From Aquimarina mytili (lineage in GTDB: Bacteria; Bacteroidota; Bacteroidia; Flavobacteriales; Flavobacteriaceae), in assembly GCF_016735115.1 (NCBI RefSeq), contig NZ_JAERQJ010000008.1, positions 1 through 64,000 on the forward strand: a DNA stretch of 64,000 nucleotides. Reading direction: 5' to 3'. The notes beneath the pieces were generated by a model, which saw nothing but the letters and a program-made list of their open reading frames with translations, made no database searches and had not been told where the DNA came from. This document shows, one piece after another, positions 9,896 through 19,663 of the stretch. The position numbers and the translations under genes are program-made. Numbering within the stretch: position 1 is the stretch's first letter; every line of letters starts with the position of its first letter.

Positions 9896-10669
9896 TTTAA
9901 ACTGATCTGCATCCTGCAAAAACGGAAGTTTTTTTCGTATTTCTAAAATATGAGACTTCTCTAAAGTGATATATTGAACGGTTTCCGTTTCTATAGGATT
10001 TTCCTTTAGAACAGAGTTGCCCAATACATCATATACTGCAGAATGACCATTGTATTCATATCCTTTTCCGTCAACGCCAACTCGGTTTACACCAATGCAA
10101 TAAGACATGTTTTCAATTGCCCTAGCTTTTAGTAAAACATCCCAAGCATTTATTCTAGGTTTTGGCCAACTGGCAACATACAACAAAACATCATACGCTG
10201 AAGTATTTCTCGCCCATACTGGAAACCGGAGATCATAACAAACCTGCAGTTTGATTTTCCAGTCTTTATAGTCGACTATAACTTCATCCTGACCTGCTGT
10301 AAACACCTCTTGTTCTTTTGCCAACGTAAACAATTGATGCTTATCATACTTCTTATATGTCCCGTTAGGAAACATAAAAATTAAACGATTATAATATGAG
10401 TTATCTTCTTTAATGATAAGGCTTCCTGCTATAGCACAATTCTTATCATTAGACATTTGCGTTAACCATTGCAAAGTCTCTCCTTCCATAGTTTCGGCAA
10501 CCTCAACAGCATTCATAGTGAATCCCGTATTGAACATCTCGGGTAAAACAATAAGGTCAACTTTGTGAGAAATTGAATTAATTTTTTGTGTAAAAGCCTC
10601 TCGGTTTTTAAGAGCGTTTTCCCAAACCAAATCAGCTTGAATAAGTGCTATGTTCAAAGTCGAATTCAT
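9887..10669 (-). CDS. Nitrilase-superfamily omega-amidase
   Basis: The 260-aa protein has the Glu-Lys-Cys catalytic triad of the carbon-nitrogen hydrolase fold: Glu in LIVLPEMFNTGF (about 44), Lys in KKYDKHQLF (about 112), and Cys in KLQVCYDLRFPVWARN (about 144). The RFP sequence after the Cys resembles the YafV/omega-amidase branch, which hydrolyses alpha-ketoglutaramate and alpha-ketosuccinamate. The substrate is inferred from family resemblance only. Convergent with, and overlapping, the Big_5 lipoprotein gene. Confidence 0.88.
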   Translation of the reverse strand: MNSTLNIALIQADLVWENALKNREAFTQKINSISHKVDLIVLPEMFNTGFTMNAVEVAETMEGETLQWLTQMSNDKNCAIAGSLIIKEDNSYYNRLIFMFPNGTYKKYDKHQLFTLAKEQEVFTAGQDEVIVDYKDWKIKLQVCYDLRFPVWARNTSAYDVLLYVASWPKPRINAWDVLLKARAIENMSYCIGVNRVGVDGKGYEYNGHSAVYDVLGNSVLKENPIETETVQYITLEKSHILEIRKKLPFLQDADQFKLL

Positions 10670-10713
10670 AGGTTAAAAATAGTAAAACTAATTGTAGATA
10701 AATTAGGTAACCT

Positions 10714-11352
10714 TTATACAGGGTATTTTTCCATGATTACATTTAAGTCTTTTTCATCTTCCATATATATTGGTAGATGAAACTCATCTAGTTTTTTTAG
10801 AGTCTTTAATAATGCTATCTGTTCACTTTGGGTTAAACTTCCACTTACCATTTTTGCTGCTTTATGCGCTTCTGAATATGCTTTTATAACATTTTGTTCT
10901 CCAATTTTGGTTACTCGCAATAATTTACCTCTTTTGTCATCGGGATTAGGAAACTGTTCGATAATCTTATTTTTAAGTAAACGCTTAATCACTTCCATAC
11001 CAGAAGACTTATCATACGCCATTTTCCTGATCAAATCCGTTTTTCCTATAGATCCCGATCGATGAAGTATTGCTGTAAAGGCAAAATCCATATCGGTGGC
11101 AAATGGTAAATCAACCAAAGCAGATTTGATATATGAATTAGAATACCTACTCATTCTACCAATATATGCAGCTATTTCTGCTTCAATACTATGACCAGTT
11201 ATCTCATACTCCTCTGTAGAAACGGTTTCATCCAACCGCTTAGACAACCAATTTGCAAATGATTTCATCTGTATATCTTGATCTTTTCTATCTTTTACAA
11301 ACTCTCCTGTGAGGTCGATTAACTGCTTTATTAACTTGTAAATCTTCATCAA
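10714..11352 (-). CDS. MarR-family transcriptional regulator
   Basis: The 212-aa protein carries a winged-helix DNA-binding domain at about residues 85-165. The wing is recognisable as NPDDKRGKLLRVTKIGE, which matches the MarR D-x-R-x5-T signature (DDKRGKLLRVT). The N-terminal 80 residues are helical and probably take part in dimer formation. It is divergently placed from a TonB-dependent receptor gene with a 118-base shared upstream region, so it may regulate that receptor; this is inference from position. Confidence 0.8.
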   Translation of the reverse strand: MMKIYKLIKQLIDLTGEFVKDRKDQDIQMKSFANWLSKRLDETVSTEEYEITGHSIEAEIAAYIGRMSRYSNSYIKSALVDLPFATDMDFAFTAILHRSGSIGKTDLIRKMAYDKSSGMEVIKRLLKNKIIEQFPNPDDKRGKLLRVTKIGEQNVIKAYSEAHKAAKMVSGSLTQSEQIALLKTLKKLDEFHLPIYMEDEKDLNVIMEKYPV

Positions 11353-11470
11353 AACTATTATTTAACACTAAATTATAATAATATGCTATTATAAAATACT
11401 TTTTTGTTTAATATTTGCACAAAAAAATTAAACAATTTATTTAAGAATGCTCTTAAACTATTAAAAACCT

Positions 11471-13831
11471 ATGATTATGAATACCAAAAATACTGTTTTA
11501 GTACTTTCTTTACTATTAGTTTCAAATCTGTATGCACAAGTATATGGTGAATTGTCTGGAAATGTAACAGATCAAACTGGTCAGCCTATTTTAGGAGCTT
11601 CAGTTTTTCTTGAAGGTACAGAAAAAGGTGCACAAACTGATTTTGATGGAAACTATCGCATTGAGAATATAACTCCAGGATCCTATAATCTAATTGTTAG
11701 TTATGTCGGTTTCGAAACACAAACAAAATTTAATGTTATTGTACGATCAAAAGGAACATTACCGAGTAATTTTATACTTAATGAATCTACTGAAGCACTG
11801 GATGAAGTGGTAATCAGTAATGCAAATAAAATAAGTAGACCTAAAGAAACTCCATTATCCACACAATCCTTATCGGCCGTAGAAATTGCTACATATCCAG
11901 GAAGCAACAATGATGTGGTACAAGTTGCACAAACGCTTCCGGGAGTGTCTCCATCCATTGGAGGTTTCCGTAACGATTTGATTATTCGCGGTGGGGCTCC
12001 AAATGAAACTGTTTATTATCTGGATGGGATGGAAGTGCCCAATATTAATCACTTCAGTACACAAGGTAGTGCAGGAGGACCGGTAGGACTTATTAACGTA
12101 TCTTTTATTGATAATGTTACCTTATCCACTTCTGCCTTTGGAGCTCAATATGACAATCCTCTTTCAGGAGTATTACAGTTTAGTCAACGCACAGGAAACA
12201 ACCGAAACTTTAGTGGTAACTTTCGTGTTAGCGCCAGTGAAGCAGCACTTACTCTAGAAGGGCCGCTCGGAAAAGGTAAAGCCGAAGAGGCAAAAACCAC
12301 TTTTCTGGTATCGGCAAGGCGCAGTTATCTTCAATTTTTATTTGAAGTTATTGGTCTTCCCTTTAGACCTAATTATTGGGATTATCAATACAAAATAAAC
12401 CATAAAATTGATGCATATAATGATATTAACTTCATTGGCCTAGGGTCTATCGATGATTTTTCGGTAGAAGCACCAGAGGATTTTGATGCAGAGCAGCAAG
12501 CACAATTAGAACAAGCTCCTTTCATAAACCAACGTACCAATGCAATTGGACTATCATGGAAACGACGCTTCAAAGATGGATCCGGCTTTATGGAAACAAC
12601 AGTGAGTAATAACACTTTAGTTAATGAGTTTACACGATATGAAGATCCCGAAAATGAAACGGGAGTCATTTTTAGAAATGATGCAACTGAGTCTGAAACT
12701 AAACTCCGATATCAACTAACAAAATTCTTTGGTGATTGGAAGCTTACTACGGGTTTTAACACTCAATATTCCGATTATAGCAACGAAACACTAAACCTAA
12801 CCGATAATAATATTTTTAATACCGAAATTGATTTTGTAAAATACGGTTTGTTTGCAAATATGACTAAATCATTTTTTAATGATAAACTAGACCTGTCCTT
12901 TGGCTTTAGAGTTGATGATGACACTTTCACAGAAGAAGACAATTTATTATCTACATTTTCTCCGCGATTCTCTCTCTCTTATGAGTTTAAAGAAAACTGG
13001 AGATTAAATGGTTCTTTAGGAAGATATTACAAATTACCACCCTATACTATTTTAGGATTTAGGGATAACAATAATGTTCTGGTAAACCAAGATGTAGATT
13101 ACACCGTGAGTGATCATTATGTACTCGGCTTACAACATTATTTTGGTCCGTCATCAAATATCTCTTTAGAAGGGTTTTATAAGCGATACGAGGATTATCC
13201 AGTTTCAGTTCTAGATGGTGTATCCCTTGCCAATAAAGGCGCGGATTTTGAGATCTTAGGAAGTGAAGATGTAGCGACTGTTGGTAGAGGGCGAAGCTAT
13301 GGAGCAGAACTTCAATTTCAACAAAAGCTTTCAAATAGCTTCTATGGCATATTTGCTTATACTTGGTTTTATAGTGAATTTACTAGTTTTGATAGAGATA
13401 CATATCTCCCTTCGGTATGGGATAGCCGCCATCTTGTTTCATTTACAGGAGGATATAAATTAAATCGAAATTGGGAAATAAGTGCCCGATATCGTTTTGC
13501 AGGAGAAACGCCTTTTGTACCAACAGATTTAGACGGCACGCTTGCCAATTACCCCGAGGTTATTTTGGATTATAATCGTTTAGGTGAAGAAAAACTAGAT
13601 ATCTTTAGTCAACTTGATTTGCGAATAGACAAGAAATGGAATTTCAAAAACCTATCTCTGGACATTTTTGTCGAAGTTCAGAATATCTTAGGGCAAGAAA
13701 TACCCCAACCTACGGAGTATGGTTTGAATAGAGATACCAACGGAACCATTCTTCAACCTCGAAGTTTAGCGGTGATCGAAACAGAATCTGGACAAATAAT
13801 ACCTAGTATCGGAATCGTAGTTGATTTTTAA
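11471..13831 (+). CDS. TonB-dependent receptor with carboxypeptidase-regulatory domain
   Basis: The 786-aa protein has a signal peptide (residues about 1-22), then a CarboxypepD_reg-like beta-sandwich (about 25-110, LSGNVTDQTGQPILGASV...YVGFE). The TonB plug follows (about 120-235, with the LDEVVISN region before it and RGGAPNETVYYLDGMEVPN inside it), and then a C-terminal 22-strand barrel. It imports a ligand across the outer membrane with TonB-ExbBD energy. No SusD partner follows, so it is not a polysaccharide-utilisation pair. The ligand is unknown. A second Met at codon 3 is an alternative start. Confidence 0.9.
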   Translation: MIMNTKNTVLVLSLLLVSNLYAQVYGELSGNVTDQTGQPILGASVFLEGTEKGAQTDFDGNYRIENITPGSYNLIVSYVGFETQTKFNVIVRSKGTLPSNFILNESTEALDEVVISNANKISRPKETPLSTQSLSAVEIATYPGSNNDVVQVAQTLPGVSPSIGGFRNDLIIRGGAPNETVYYLDGMEVPNINHFSTQGSAGGPVGLINVSFIDNVTLSTSAFGAQYDNPLSGVLQFSQRTGNNRNFSGNFRVSASEAALTLEGPLGKGKAEEAKTTFLVSARRSYLQFLFEVIGLPFRPNYWDYQYKINHKIDAYNDINFIGLGSIDDFSVEAPEDFDAEQQAQLEQAPFINQRTNAIGLSWKRRFKDGSGFMETTVSNNTLVNEFTRYEDPENETGVIFRNDATESETKLRYQLTKFFGDWKLTTGFNTQYSDYSNETLNLTDNNIFNTEIDFVKYGLFANMTKSFFNDKLDLSFGFRVDDDTFTEEDNLLSTFSPRFSLSYEFKENWRLNGSLGRYYKLPPYTILGFRDNNNVLVNQDVDYTVSDHYVLGLQHYFGPSSNISLEGFYKRYEDYPVSVLDGVSLANKGADFEILGSEDVATVGRGRSYGAELQFQQKLSNSFYGIFAYTWFYSEFTSFDRDTYLPSVWDSRHLVSFTGGYKLNRNWEISARYRFAGETPFVPTDLDGTLANYPEVILDYNRLGEEKLDIFSQLDLRIDKKWNFKNLSLDIFVEVQNILGQEIPQPTEYGLNRDTNGTILQPRSLAVIETESGQIIPSIGIVVDF

Positions 13832-14041
13832 AAGGGTACATAAATAGTTCAATGTATTCAAAGTCTTCTAGAATATTTCTGGTTGATTTTGGATACATTT
13901 TTGACACTTTTTTACGAAAAAATCAAAGACTTTGTTAAAAAACCCGATTCAACACACATTTATTTTATATCACACTTCAATTTGGCTTCTCTTTTTCTAG
14001 AAAATCCTTATTTTCGCAGACTTAATAGAAAGAACGATCAA

Positions 14042-17000
14042 ATGAGCACGAAGTTTCCTGAATATAAAGGACTTGACTTACCCAAAGTAGCCGACGAAAT
14101 ACTAGAGTATTGGCAACAAAATAACATTTTTGAAAAGAGTGTTAGTGAGCGTGATGGGGCAACGCCATATGTATTTTTTGAAGGACCTCCTTCAGCAAAT
14201 GGACTACCTGGGATTCACCATGTAATGGCTCGTGCAATCAAGGATATTTTTTGTCGTTATAAAACCCAAAAAGGATACCAGGTAAAACGTAAAGCAGGAT
14301 GGGATACGCATGGCCTGCCCGTAGAACTTGGAGTTGAAAAAGAATTAGGAATTACCAAAGAAGATATCGGTAAAAAAATTACCATTGAAGAATATAACGA
14401 AGCTTGTAAAAAAGCAGTGATGCGTTATACCGATATCTGGAATGATCTTACACAAAAAATAGGATACTGGGTAGATATGGAAGATCCATATATTACCTAC
14501 AAATCCAAATATATGGAAAGTGTATGGTGGCTACTATCACAAATCTATAAAAAAGGATTGCTGTATAAAGGATATACTATCCAACCATATTCTCCAAAAG
14601 CAGGTACAGGACTAAGTTCTCACGAACTTAATCAACCCGGAACATATCAGGATGTAACCGATACTACTGTTGTGGCCCAATTTAAAGCCAAAGAAGAAAC
14701 ACTACCATCATTCTTGCAAGATGTGAAGGGTGATATCTATTTTCTTGCCTGGACGACAACACCTTGGACACTGCCTTCAAATACAGCATTAACTGTGGGC
14801 CCAAAGATTGACTATGTTCTCGTTAAAACATTTAATCAATACACTTTTGAGCCTATACATGTTATTCTTGCCAAAAACTTAGTTGGAAAGCAATTTTCCG
14901 GTAAGTTTATGCAGGTAGAAACAGAAGAAGAAATAAGCGCATTCAAAGAAGGAGACAAAAAAATTCCATTTTACATCGTTAAAGAATGTAAAGGAGCAGA
15001 TCTCGTAGACATTCGCTATGAGCAATTATTGGATTTTGTTCAGCCCTATCACAATCCGGAAAATGCTTTTAGAGTTATTGCTGGGGATTTTGTAACCACC
15101 GAAGATGGTACTGGGATTGTACATACCGCACCTACCTTTGGTGCGGATGATGCTATGGTAGCCAAACAGGCTAAACCAGAAGTACCTGCAATGTTAGTTA
15201 AGGATGAAAATGACAATTTAGTCCCTCTGGTTGATTTACAAGGTAGATTTACAAAACATGTAGGAGAGTTTGCCGGCAAATATGTTAAGAATGAATACTA
15301 TGATGATGGCACTGCTCCAGAAAAATCTGTCGATGTAGAAATTGCTATTAAACTAAAGATAGAAAATAAAGCCTTTAAGGTAGAAAAATATGTACACAGC
15401 TATCCTAACTGCTGGCGTACAGACAAACCAGTATTGTATTACCCATTAGATTCATGGTTTATTAAAGTAACGGATTTTAAAGATCGTATGCACGAACTTA
15501 ATCTGGGTATTAACTGGAAACCAAAAGCAACTGGTGAGGGACGTTTTGGTAATTGGTTAGCAAATGCCAATGACTGGAATTTATCTCGATCTCGTTTTTG
15601 GGGCATCCCATTACCTATCTGGAGAACTGATGACGGTAAAGAAGAGCTTATTATTGGTTCTGTTGAAGAATTAAAAGCCGAAATGCAAAAGGCATTGGAG
15701 GCAAAAGTGCTTGAAGCAGATATTTTTGCTGATTTTGTTGTTGGTGATATGAGCGAGGAGAACTATGATAAGATCGACCTTCATAAAAATGTGGTCGACA
15801 AAATTATTTTAGTTTCTCCAACAGGAAAACCTATGAAACGTGAGAGTGATCTTATCGATGTATGGTTTGACTCTGGATCCATGCCATATGCACAATGGCA
15901 CTATCCTTTCGAAAATAAAGAAAAAGTTGAATCTGGTGATCGCAAAGCAGATTTTATTGCAGAAGGAGTAGATCAAACACGAGGGTGGTTCTATACACTA
16001 CACGCTATTGCTACCATGATTTTTGATGATGTGGCCTATAAAAATGTCGTGTCTAATGGCCTTGTATTAGATAAAAACGGACAAAAAATGTCCAAAAGAT
16101 TAGGTAATGCAGTAGATCCATTTGAAACCTTAAAAGCCTATGGTCCTGATGCCACTAGATGGTATATGATCAGCAATGCGAATCCTTGGGATAATCTAAA
16201 GTTTGATTCTGAAGGAATTGCAGAAGTACGTCGTAAATTTTTTGGCACATTATACAATACATATTCATTCTTTACGCTTTATGCAAATATTGACAACTTC
16301 ACTTATGCTGAAGCTGACATCAATTTAGCTGAACGCCCTGAGATAGATCGTTGGATTCTAAGTGAGCTACATACGTTAATCAAAAATGTAGACGAATATT
16401 ATAATGATTACGAACCAACAAAGGCTACCAGAGCTATTTCAGATTTCGTACAAGAAAACCTAAGTAACTGGTTTGTACGTTTAAGTAGAAGAAGATTCTG
16501 GAAAGGTGATTATGAGCAAGACAAAATATCTGCATATCAGACGTTATATACTTGTATGCTAACCGTTGCAAAATTAGGCGCAGCTGTAGCACCATTCTTT
16601 ATGGATCGATTGTATAAAGATTTGATAACCGGCACCAAAAAAGAAACGTTTGAAAGTGTACATCTTGCGCATTTTCCAGAATATAACGAAGCTTTTGTGG
16701 ATAAGGTATTAGAGCACAAGATGCAAAAAGCGCAAACCATCTCTTCTTTAGTCCTTTCTTTACGTCAAAAAGAAAAGATTAAAGTTAGACAACCGCTACA
16801 GCGAATAATGATTCCTGTGCTTAATGATGCAGATAAAAATGAGATAAATGACATTGCCGAACTAGTAAAAAGTGAAGTAAATGTGAAAGAAATAGAGCTT
16901 ATAGATGATGCTTCGGGTATCTTAGTAAAACAAATTAAGCCTAATTTTAAAGCATTAGGCCCTCGTTTTGGAAAAGATATGAAGTTGATTGCCAATAAGA

Positions 17001-17446
17001 TACAAGAATTCGATCAAAAAACTATTAAAATTCTTGAACAAACAGGGCGTTTTGATGTAGAAATTAATGATAAAATTATTACATTAGAAACCGAAGATGT
17101 AGAGATCAGCTCTCAAGATATTGAGGGGTGGTTAGTTGCGAATTCAGGTTCATTAACGGTAGCATTAGATGTTACTATAACTCCAGAGCTAAAAAAAGAG
17201 GGAATAGCCAGAGAACTTGTAAATAGAATCCAAAATATTCGTAAGGATAGCGGATTTGAAGTGACTGATAAAATAGAAATCGTTTTTCAGAAAAATGAAA
17301 CCGTTCAAGAAGCTGTTGCAACTAACGAAACCTACATCAAAAACGAAACCTTAACCGAGACAATTGAATTTGCAAAAGACATAATAAACGGCACAGAAAT
17401 TGCGTTTGATGACATTGCAACCCAATTGATAATAAAAAAACATTAA
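14042..17446 (+). CDS. ileS: Isoleucine--tRNA ligase
   Basis: This class I aminoacyl-tRNA synthetase charges tRNA-Ile. The open frame extends upstream to 13883, but the family N terminus matches MSTKFPEYKGLDLP, so the ATG at 14042 is chosen. That gives 1134 aa. A promoter-like TATTTTCG at 14009-14016 inside the longer frame supports the choice. The HIGH-type motif (GLPGIHH) is near residue 55, the CP1 editing domain covers about 190-430, and the KMSKR signature (GQKMSKRLGN) is near residue 682. The anticodon-binding and C-terminal regions are complete. The next gene (DksA-like) starts 3 bases later, so the two are probably cotranscribed. Confidence 0.95.
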   Translation: MSTKFPEYKGLDLPKVADEILEYWQQNNIFEKSVSERDGATPYVFFEGPPSANGLPGIHHVMARAIKDIFCRYKTQKGYQVKRKAGWDTHGLPVELGVEKELGITKEDIGKKITIEEYNEACKKAVMRYTDIWNDLTQKIGYWVDMEDPYITYKSKYMESVWWLLSQIYKKGLLYKGYTIQPYSPKAGTGLSSHELNQPGTYQDVTDTTVVAQFKAKEETLPSFLQDVKGDIYFLAWTTTPWTLPSNTALTVGPKIDYVLVKTFNQYTFEPIHVILAKNLVGKQFSGKFMQVETEEEISAFKEGDKKIPFYIVKECKGADLVDIRYEQLLDFVQPYHNPENAFRVIAGDFVTTEDGTGIVHTAPTFGADDAMVAKQAKPEVPAMLVKDENDNLVPLVDLQGRFTKHVGEFAGKYVKNEYYDDGTAPEKSVDVEIAIKLKIENKAFKVEKYVHSYPNCWRTDKPVLYYPLDSWFIKVTDFKDRMHELNLGINWKPKATGEGRFGNWLANANDWNLSRSRFWGIPLPIWRTDDGKEELIIGSVEELKAEMQKALEAKVLEADIFADFVVGDMSEENYDKIDLHKNVVDKIILVSPTGKPMKRESDLIDVWFDSGSMPYAQWHYPFENKEKVESGDRKADFIAEGVDQTRGWFYTLHAIATMIFDDVAYKNVVSNGLVLDKNGQKMSKRLGNAVDPFETLKAYGPDATRWYMISNANPWDNLKFDSEGIAEVRRKFFGTLYNTYSFFTLYANIDNFTYAEADINLAERPEIDRWILSELHTLIKNVDEYYNDYEPTKATRAISDFVQENLSNWFVRLSRRRFWKGDYEQDKISAYQTLYTCMLTVAKLGAAVAPFFMDRLYKDLITGTKKETFESVHLAHFPEYNEAFVDKVLEHKMQKAQTISSLVLSLRQKEKIKVRQPLQRIMIPVLNDADKNEINDIAELVKSEVNVKEIELIDDASGILVKQIKPNFKALGPRFGKDMKLIANKIQEFDQKTIKILEQTGRFDVEINDKIITLETEDVEISSQDIEGWLVANSGSLTVALDVTITPELKKEGIARELVNRIQNIRKDSGFEVTDKIEIVFQKNETVQEAVATNETYIKNETLTETIEFAKDIINGTEIAFDDIATQLIIKKH

Positions 17447-17449
17447 GAT

Positions 17450-17833
17450 ATGGCAGAAGATGTAAAAGTAAGGTACAGTGACGCCGATTTGGCGAAGTTT
17501 AAGGAAATTATCCTTGAAAAAGTGGAAAAAGCAAATAAAGATTTGGAATTGCTACAAAGTGCTTACAAAAATGACGGAAACAATGGTACAGATGATACTT
17601 CACCAACGTTTAAGGCCTTTGAAGAAGGAAGCGAAACTATGTCTAAAGAAGCTAATACACAACTTGCAATACGACAAGAGAAATTTGTACGCGATTTAAA
17701 AAATGCGCTATTACGCATTGAAAACAAAACCTATGGTATTTGCCGCGTAACCGGAAAATTAATTAACCCCGAAAGATTAAAATTAGTTCCTCATGCTACA
17801 CTAAGCATTGAAGCTAAGAATATGCAGAGCTAA
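17450..17833 (+). CDS. TraR/DksA-family protein with degenerate zinc finger
   Basis: The 127-aa protein has an N-terminal helical hairpin (residues about 10-100) and a C-terminal region aligned with the DksA zinc finger, YGICRVTGKLINPERLKLVPHAT. Canonical DksA/TraR fingers have four Cys (CxxC...CxxC); here only one Cys remains, so zinc is probably not bound. This form is common in Bacteroidota as far as I recall. The family acts in the RNA polymerase secondary channel. It follows ileS after 3 bases and is closed by the terminator at 17863-17896. Confidence 0.85.
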   Translation: MAEDVKVRYSDADLAKFKEIILEKVEKANKDLELLQSAYKNDGNNGTDDTSPTFKAFEEGSETMSKEANTQLAIRQEKFVRDLKNALLRIENKTYGICRVTGKLINPERLKLVPHATLSIEAKNMQS

Positions 17834-17862
17834 GAGTTAACAATCGTCTATAATTTATTTAA

Positions 17863-17896
17863 GACCCTACGAGTTTATAACTTGTAGGGTTTTTTT
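17863..17896 (+). terminator. Intrinsic terminator of ileS-dksA-like unit
   Basis: ACCCTAC...GTAGGGT forms the stem around an AT-rich loop (GAGTTTATAACTT), directly followed by seven T residues. Confidence 0.9.
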
Positions 17897-17973
17897 GGAA
17901 AAAGACATTGTATTACTCATCATAAAATTCTACAAGCTAACTGTATGAGTGTATATAAACCAAAATAAAATAC

Positions 17974-17981
17974 TATTTTTG
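17974..17981 (+). promoter_or_regulatory. Putative -7 box upstream of lspA
   Basis: TATTTTTG fits the Bacteroidota primary-sigma -7 consensus TAnnTTTG. The predicted start of transcription lies about 30 bases before the lspA ATG at 18020. No good TTG was found at the -33 position, so this is a half-site call. Confidence 0.45.
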
Positions 17982-18019
17982 TCCGTCGTTGCTTTCAAGA
18001 CCAATGCAAACCAATATTT

Positions 18020-18631
18020 ATGTCCTTAAAAAAATCCATTTTAGTTATAATTTTAGTTTTGTTGATTGACCAAATCACTAAAGTTTATATTAAAACTCAT
18101 TTCACATTACATGAAGAATTACCTGTTTTTAGTTGGTTTAGAATTGTATTTGTAGAAAACAAAGGAATGGCATGGGGTTTTGAACTTCCGGGCAGCTATG
18201 GAAAATTAGTTCTTACTCTTTTTAGGTTGGTAGCTATTACCGGAATTGGATATTGGCTATATGATTCTGTACGCAAGAATAGTCCTAAAATACTTACATT
18301 TTGCATTGCGTTAATCTTTGCAGGAGCTTTTGGAAACATTATAGATTCTATATTGTATGGAGTTCTTTTTGATGCCAGTACAAATATCAACGTTGCAAGT
18401 TTCTTACCTGAAAATGGAGGCTATGAAAGCCTGTTTTATGGCAAAGTGGTTGATATGATTCAATTTACATTCTATGATGATATTCTACCAGAGTGGATAC
18501 CAATTTGGGGAGGTAGTCATTTTTCATTTTTTGATCCCGTATTTAATATTGCTGATTCTGCGATAAGTGTTGGTGTATTCTTGCTAATCATTTTTAACAA
18601 GAAAGCTTTTCCAAAAGGCAATCTAACCTAA
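18020..18631 (+). CDS. lspA: Prolipoprotein signal peptidase (signal peptidase II)
   Basis: This inner-membrane aspartic protease removes lipoprotein signal peptides before the diacylated Cys. The 203-aa chain has four transmembrane helices. The two catalytic Asp regions are visible as GNIIDS (about residue 118) and FNIADS (about 182), matching the family GNxxDR and FNxAD motifs except that Arg is Ser. The chain is longer than the roughly 160 residues usual in Proteobacteria, because of an inserted periplasmic stretch between the two Asp motifs. Its 3' end overlaps the convergent response-regulator gene by 9 bases. Confidence 0.93.
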   Translation: MSLKKSILVIILVLLIDQITKVYIKTHFTLHEELPVFSWFRIVFVENKGMAWGFELPGSYGKLVLTLFRLVAITGIGYWLYDSVRKNSPKILTFCIALIFAGAFGNIIDSILYGVLFDASTNINVASFLPENGGYESLFYGKVVDMIQFTFYDDILPEWIPIWGGSHFSFFDPVFNIADSAISVGVFLLIIFNKKAFPKGNLT

Positions 18632-19024
18632 TACTCTTACAAAATCGTCTAACTTTATAGGCTTAGCGAGATAATCAGAAACAACATCAATAGATTTAGC
18701 TCGGTCAATATCTCTTGTATCTATAGAAGAGCTTACCACATAAAGATCTATAACATCGCTTATATCATTACGGATTTTTGAAAATTCTTTTAGAAATTCC
18801 CAACCATCCATTATAGGCATATTTATATCCAGAAAAATAACTTGAGGTACTTCTACTTCCAAATCTGTGCGAATGGATTCATGAAAAAAATCCAAAGCTT
18901 CTTTTCCATTATTAAAGACAAGTACCGATTGAGATAATCTCTTTAATTGAATAATTTTACTAACTAAATTTATATAAATACTATCATCATCGATGATGCA
19001 AACACTTTCTATATTTTGGGACAT
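18623..19024 (-). CDS. Single-domain response regulator
   Basis: The 133-aa protein is a bare REC domain. It has the acidic pocket IIDDDS (about 10-15), the phospho-acceptor Asp in IFLDINMPIMDGWEF (about 72), a Ser/Thr switch region (VSSS) and the conserved Lys in LAKPIKL (about 121). No output domain is present, so it acts by protein contact, as in phosphorelay or chemotaxis-like intermediates. No histidine kinase is adjacent. It overlaps lspA at its 3' end. Confidence 0.9.
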   Translation of the reverse strand: MSQNIESVCIIDDDSIYINLVSKIIQLKRLSQSVLVFNNGKEALDFFHESIRTDLEVEVPQVIFLDINMPIMDGWEFLKEFSKIRNDISDVIDLYVVSSSIDTRDIDRAKSIDVVSDYLAKPIKLDDFVRVLG

Positions 19025-19093
19025 TATTTTGGGGGTAAAAAATTATATGTACCTAATATAGAACAAAGTATCCTTGAAAACAAAAAATGTTAA

Positions 19094-19663
19094 TTAAATC
19101 TTAAAACGATGTGTTTCTCGCGGAGTAACACAAAGGTCTAAACGTATATCTGTTGGTAAAACTTCTTTTATTTGGGTTTCAGCAGGAAAAAGAGAAAGTC
19201 CTATTTTTATAGTTTCTGGGTCACATTTACTTAAAAATTTGTCATAAAACCCTTTTCCATAACCGATACGGTTTCCTTGCAAATCAAATGCTAAAAGTGG
19301 GACAAAAACCACTTCTATTTTGTCTTCGGGAATAGAAATCCCTTCGGTAGGCTCTGGAATACCCCATGAGTTTATTTTTAATTTTGTAGTATCTGTTAGT
19401 AAGATATGTTCTAAGGTATTGTTTTCAAAATTACTCTTAGGTATAATTACATTCTTATCTTTTCCTTGTAGTATTTGCAGAATATACTCGGTATTGATTT
19501 CTTTTTGTTTTTCTATTGGTAAAAAGATGTGATAGTATGATTTTTCCCAGATCGGTAATTGAAGTGATTGATTAGCAATATCTATACTTGAGTTATCCAG
19601 TTCTTCAGCACTTATCTGTGTTCTTAATTTTTTATATTTTTCGCGCAGTTCTTTCTTATTCAT
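19094..19663 (-). CDS. 5-formyltetrahydrofolate cyclo-ligase
   Basis: The enzyme converts 5-formyl-THF to 5,10-methenyl-THF with ATP, returning folate to the one-carbon pool. The 189-aa protein has the N-terminal basic stretch KKELREKYKKLR and the ATP/substrate loop RIGYGKGFYDKFL (about 138-150), which are the best-known family signatures. Its start overlaps the end of the AstE/AspA-like gene by 8 bases, so it is the last gene of the four-gene operon transcribed from 22030. Confidence 0.92.
   Translation of the reverse strand: MNKKELREKYKKLRTQISAEELDNSSIDIANQSLQLPIWEKSYYHIFLPIEKQKEINTEYILQILQGKDKNVIIPKSNFENNTLEHILLTDTTKLKINSWGIPEPTEGISIPEDKIEVVFVPLLAFDLQGNRIGYGKGFYDKFLSKCDPETIKIGLSLFPAETQIKEVLPTDIRLDLCVTPRETHRFKI

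Noticed and set aside
13883..14041. N-terminal extension of IleS
   Set aside because: The extra 53 residues do not resemble IleS, and a promoter-like sequence lies inside; ATG 14042 fits the family.
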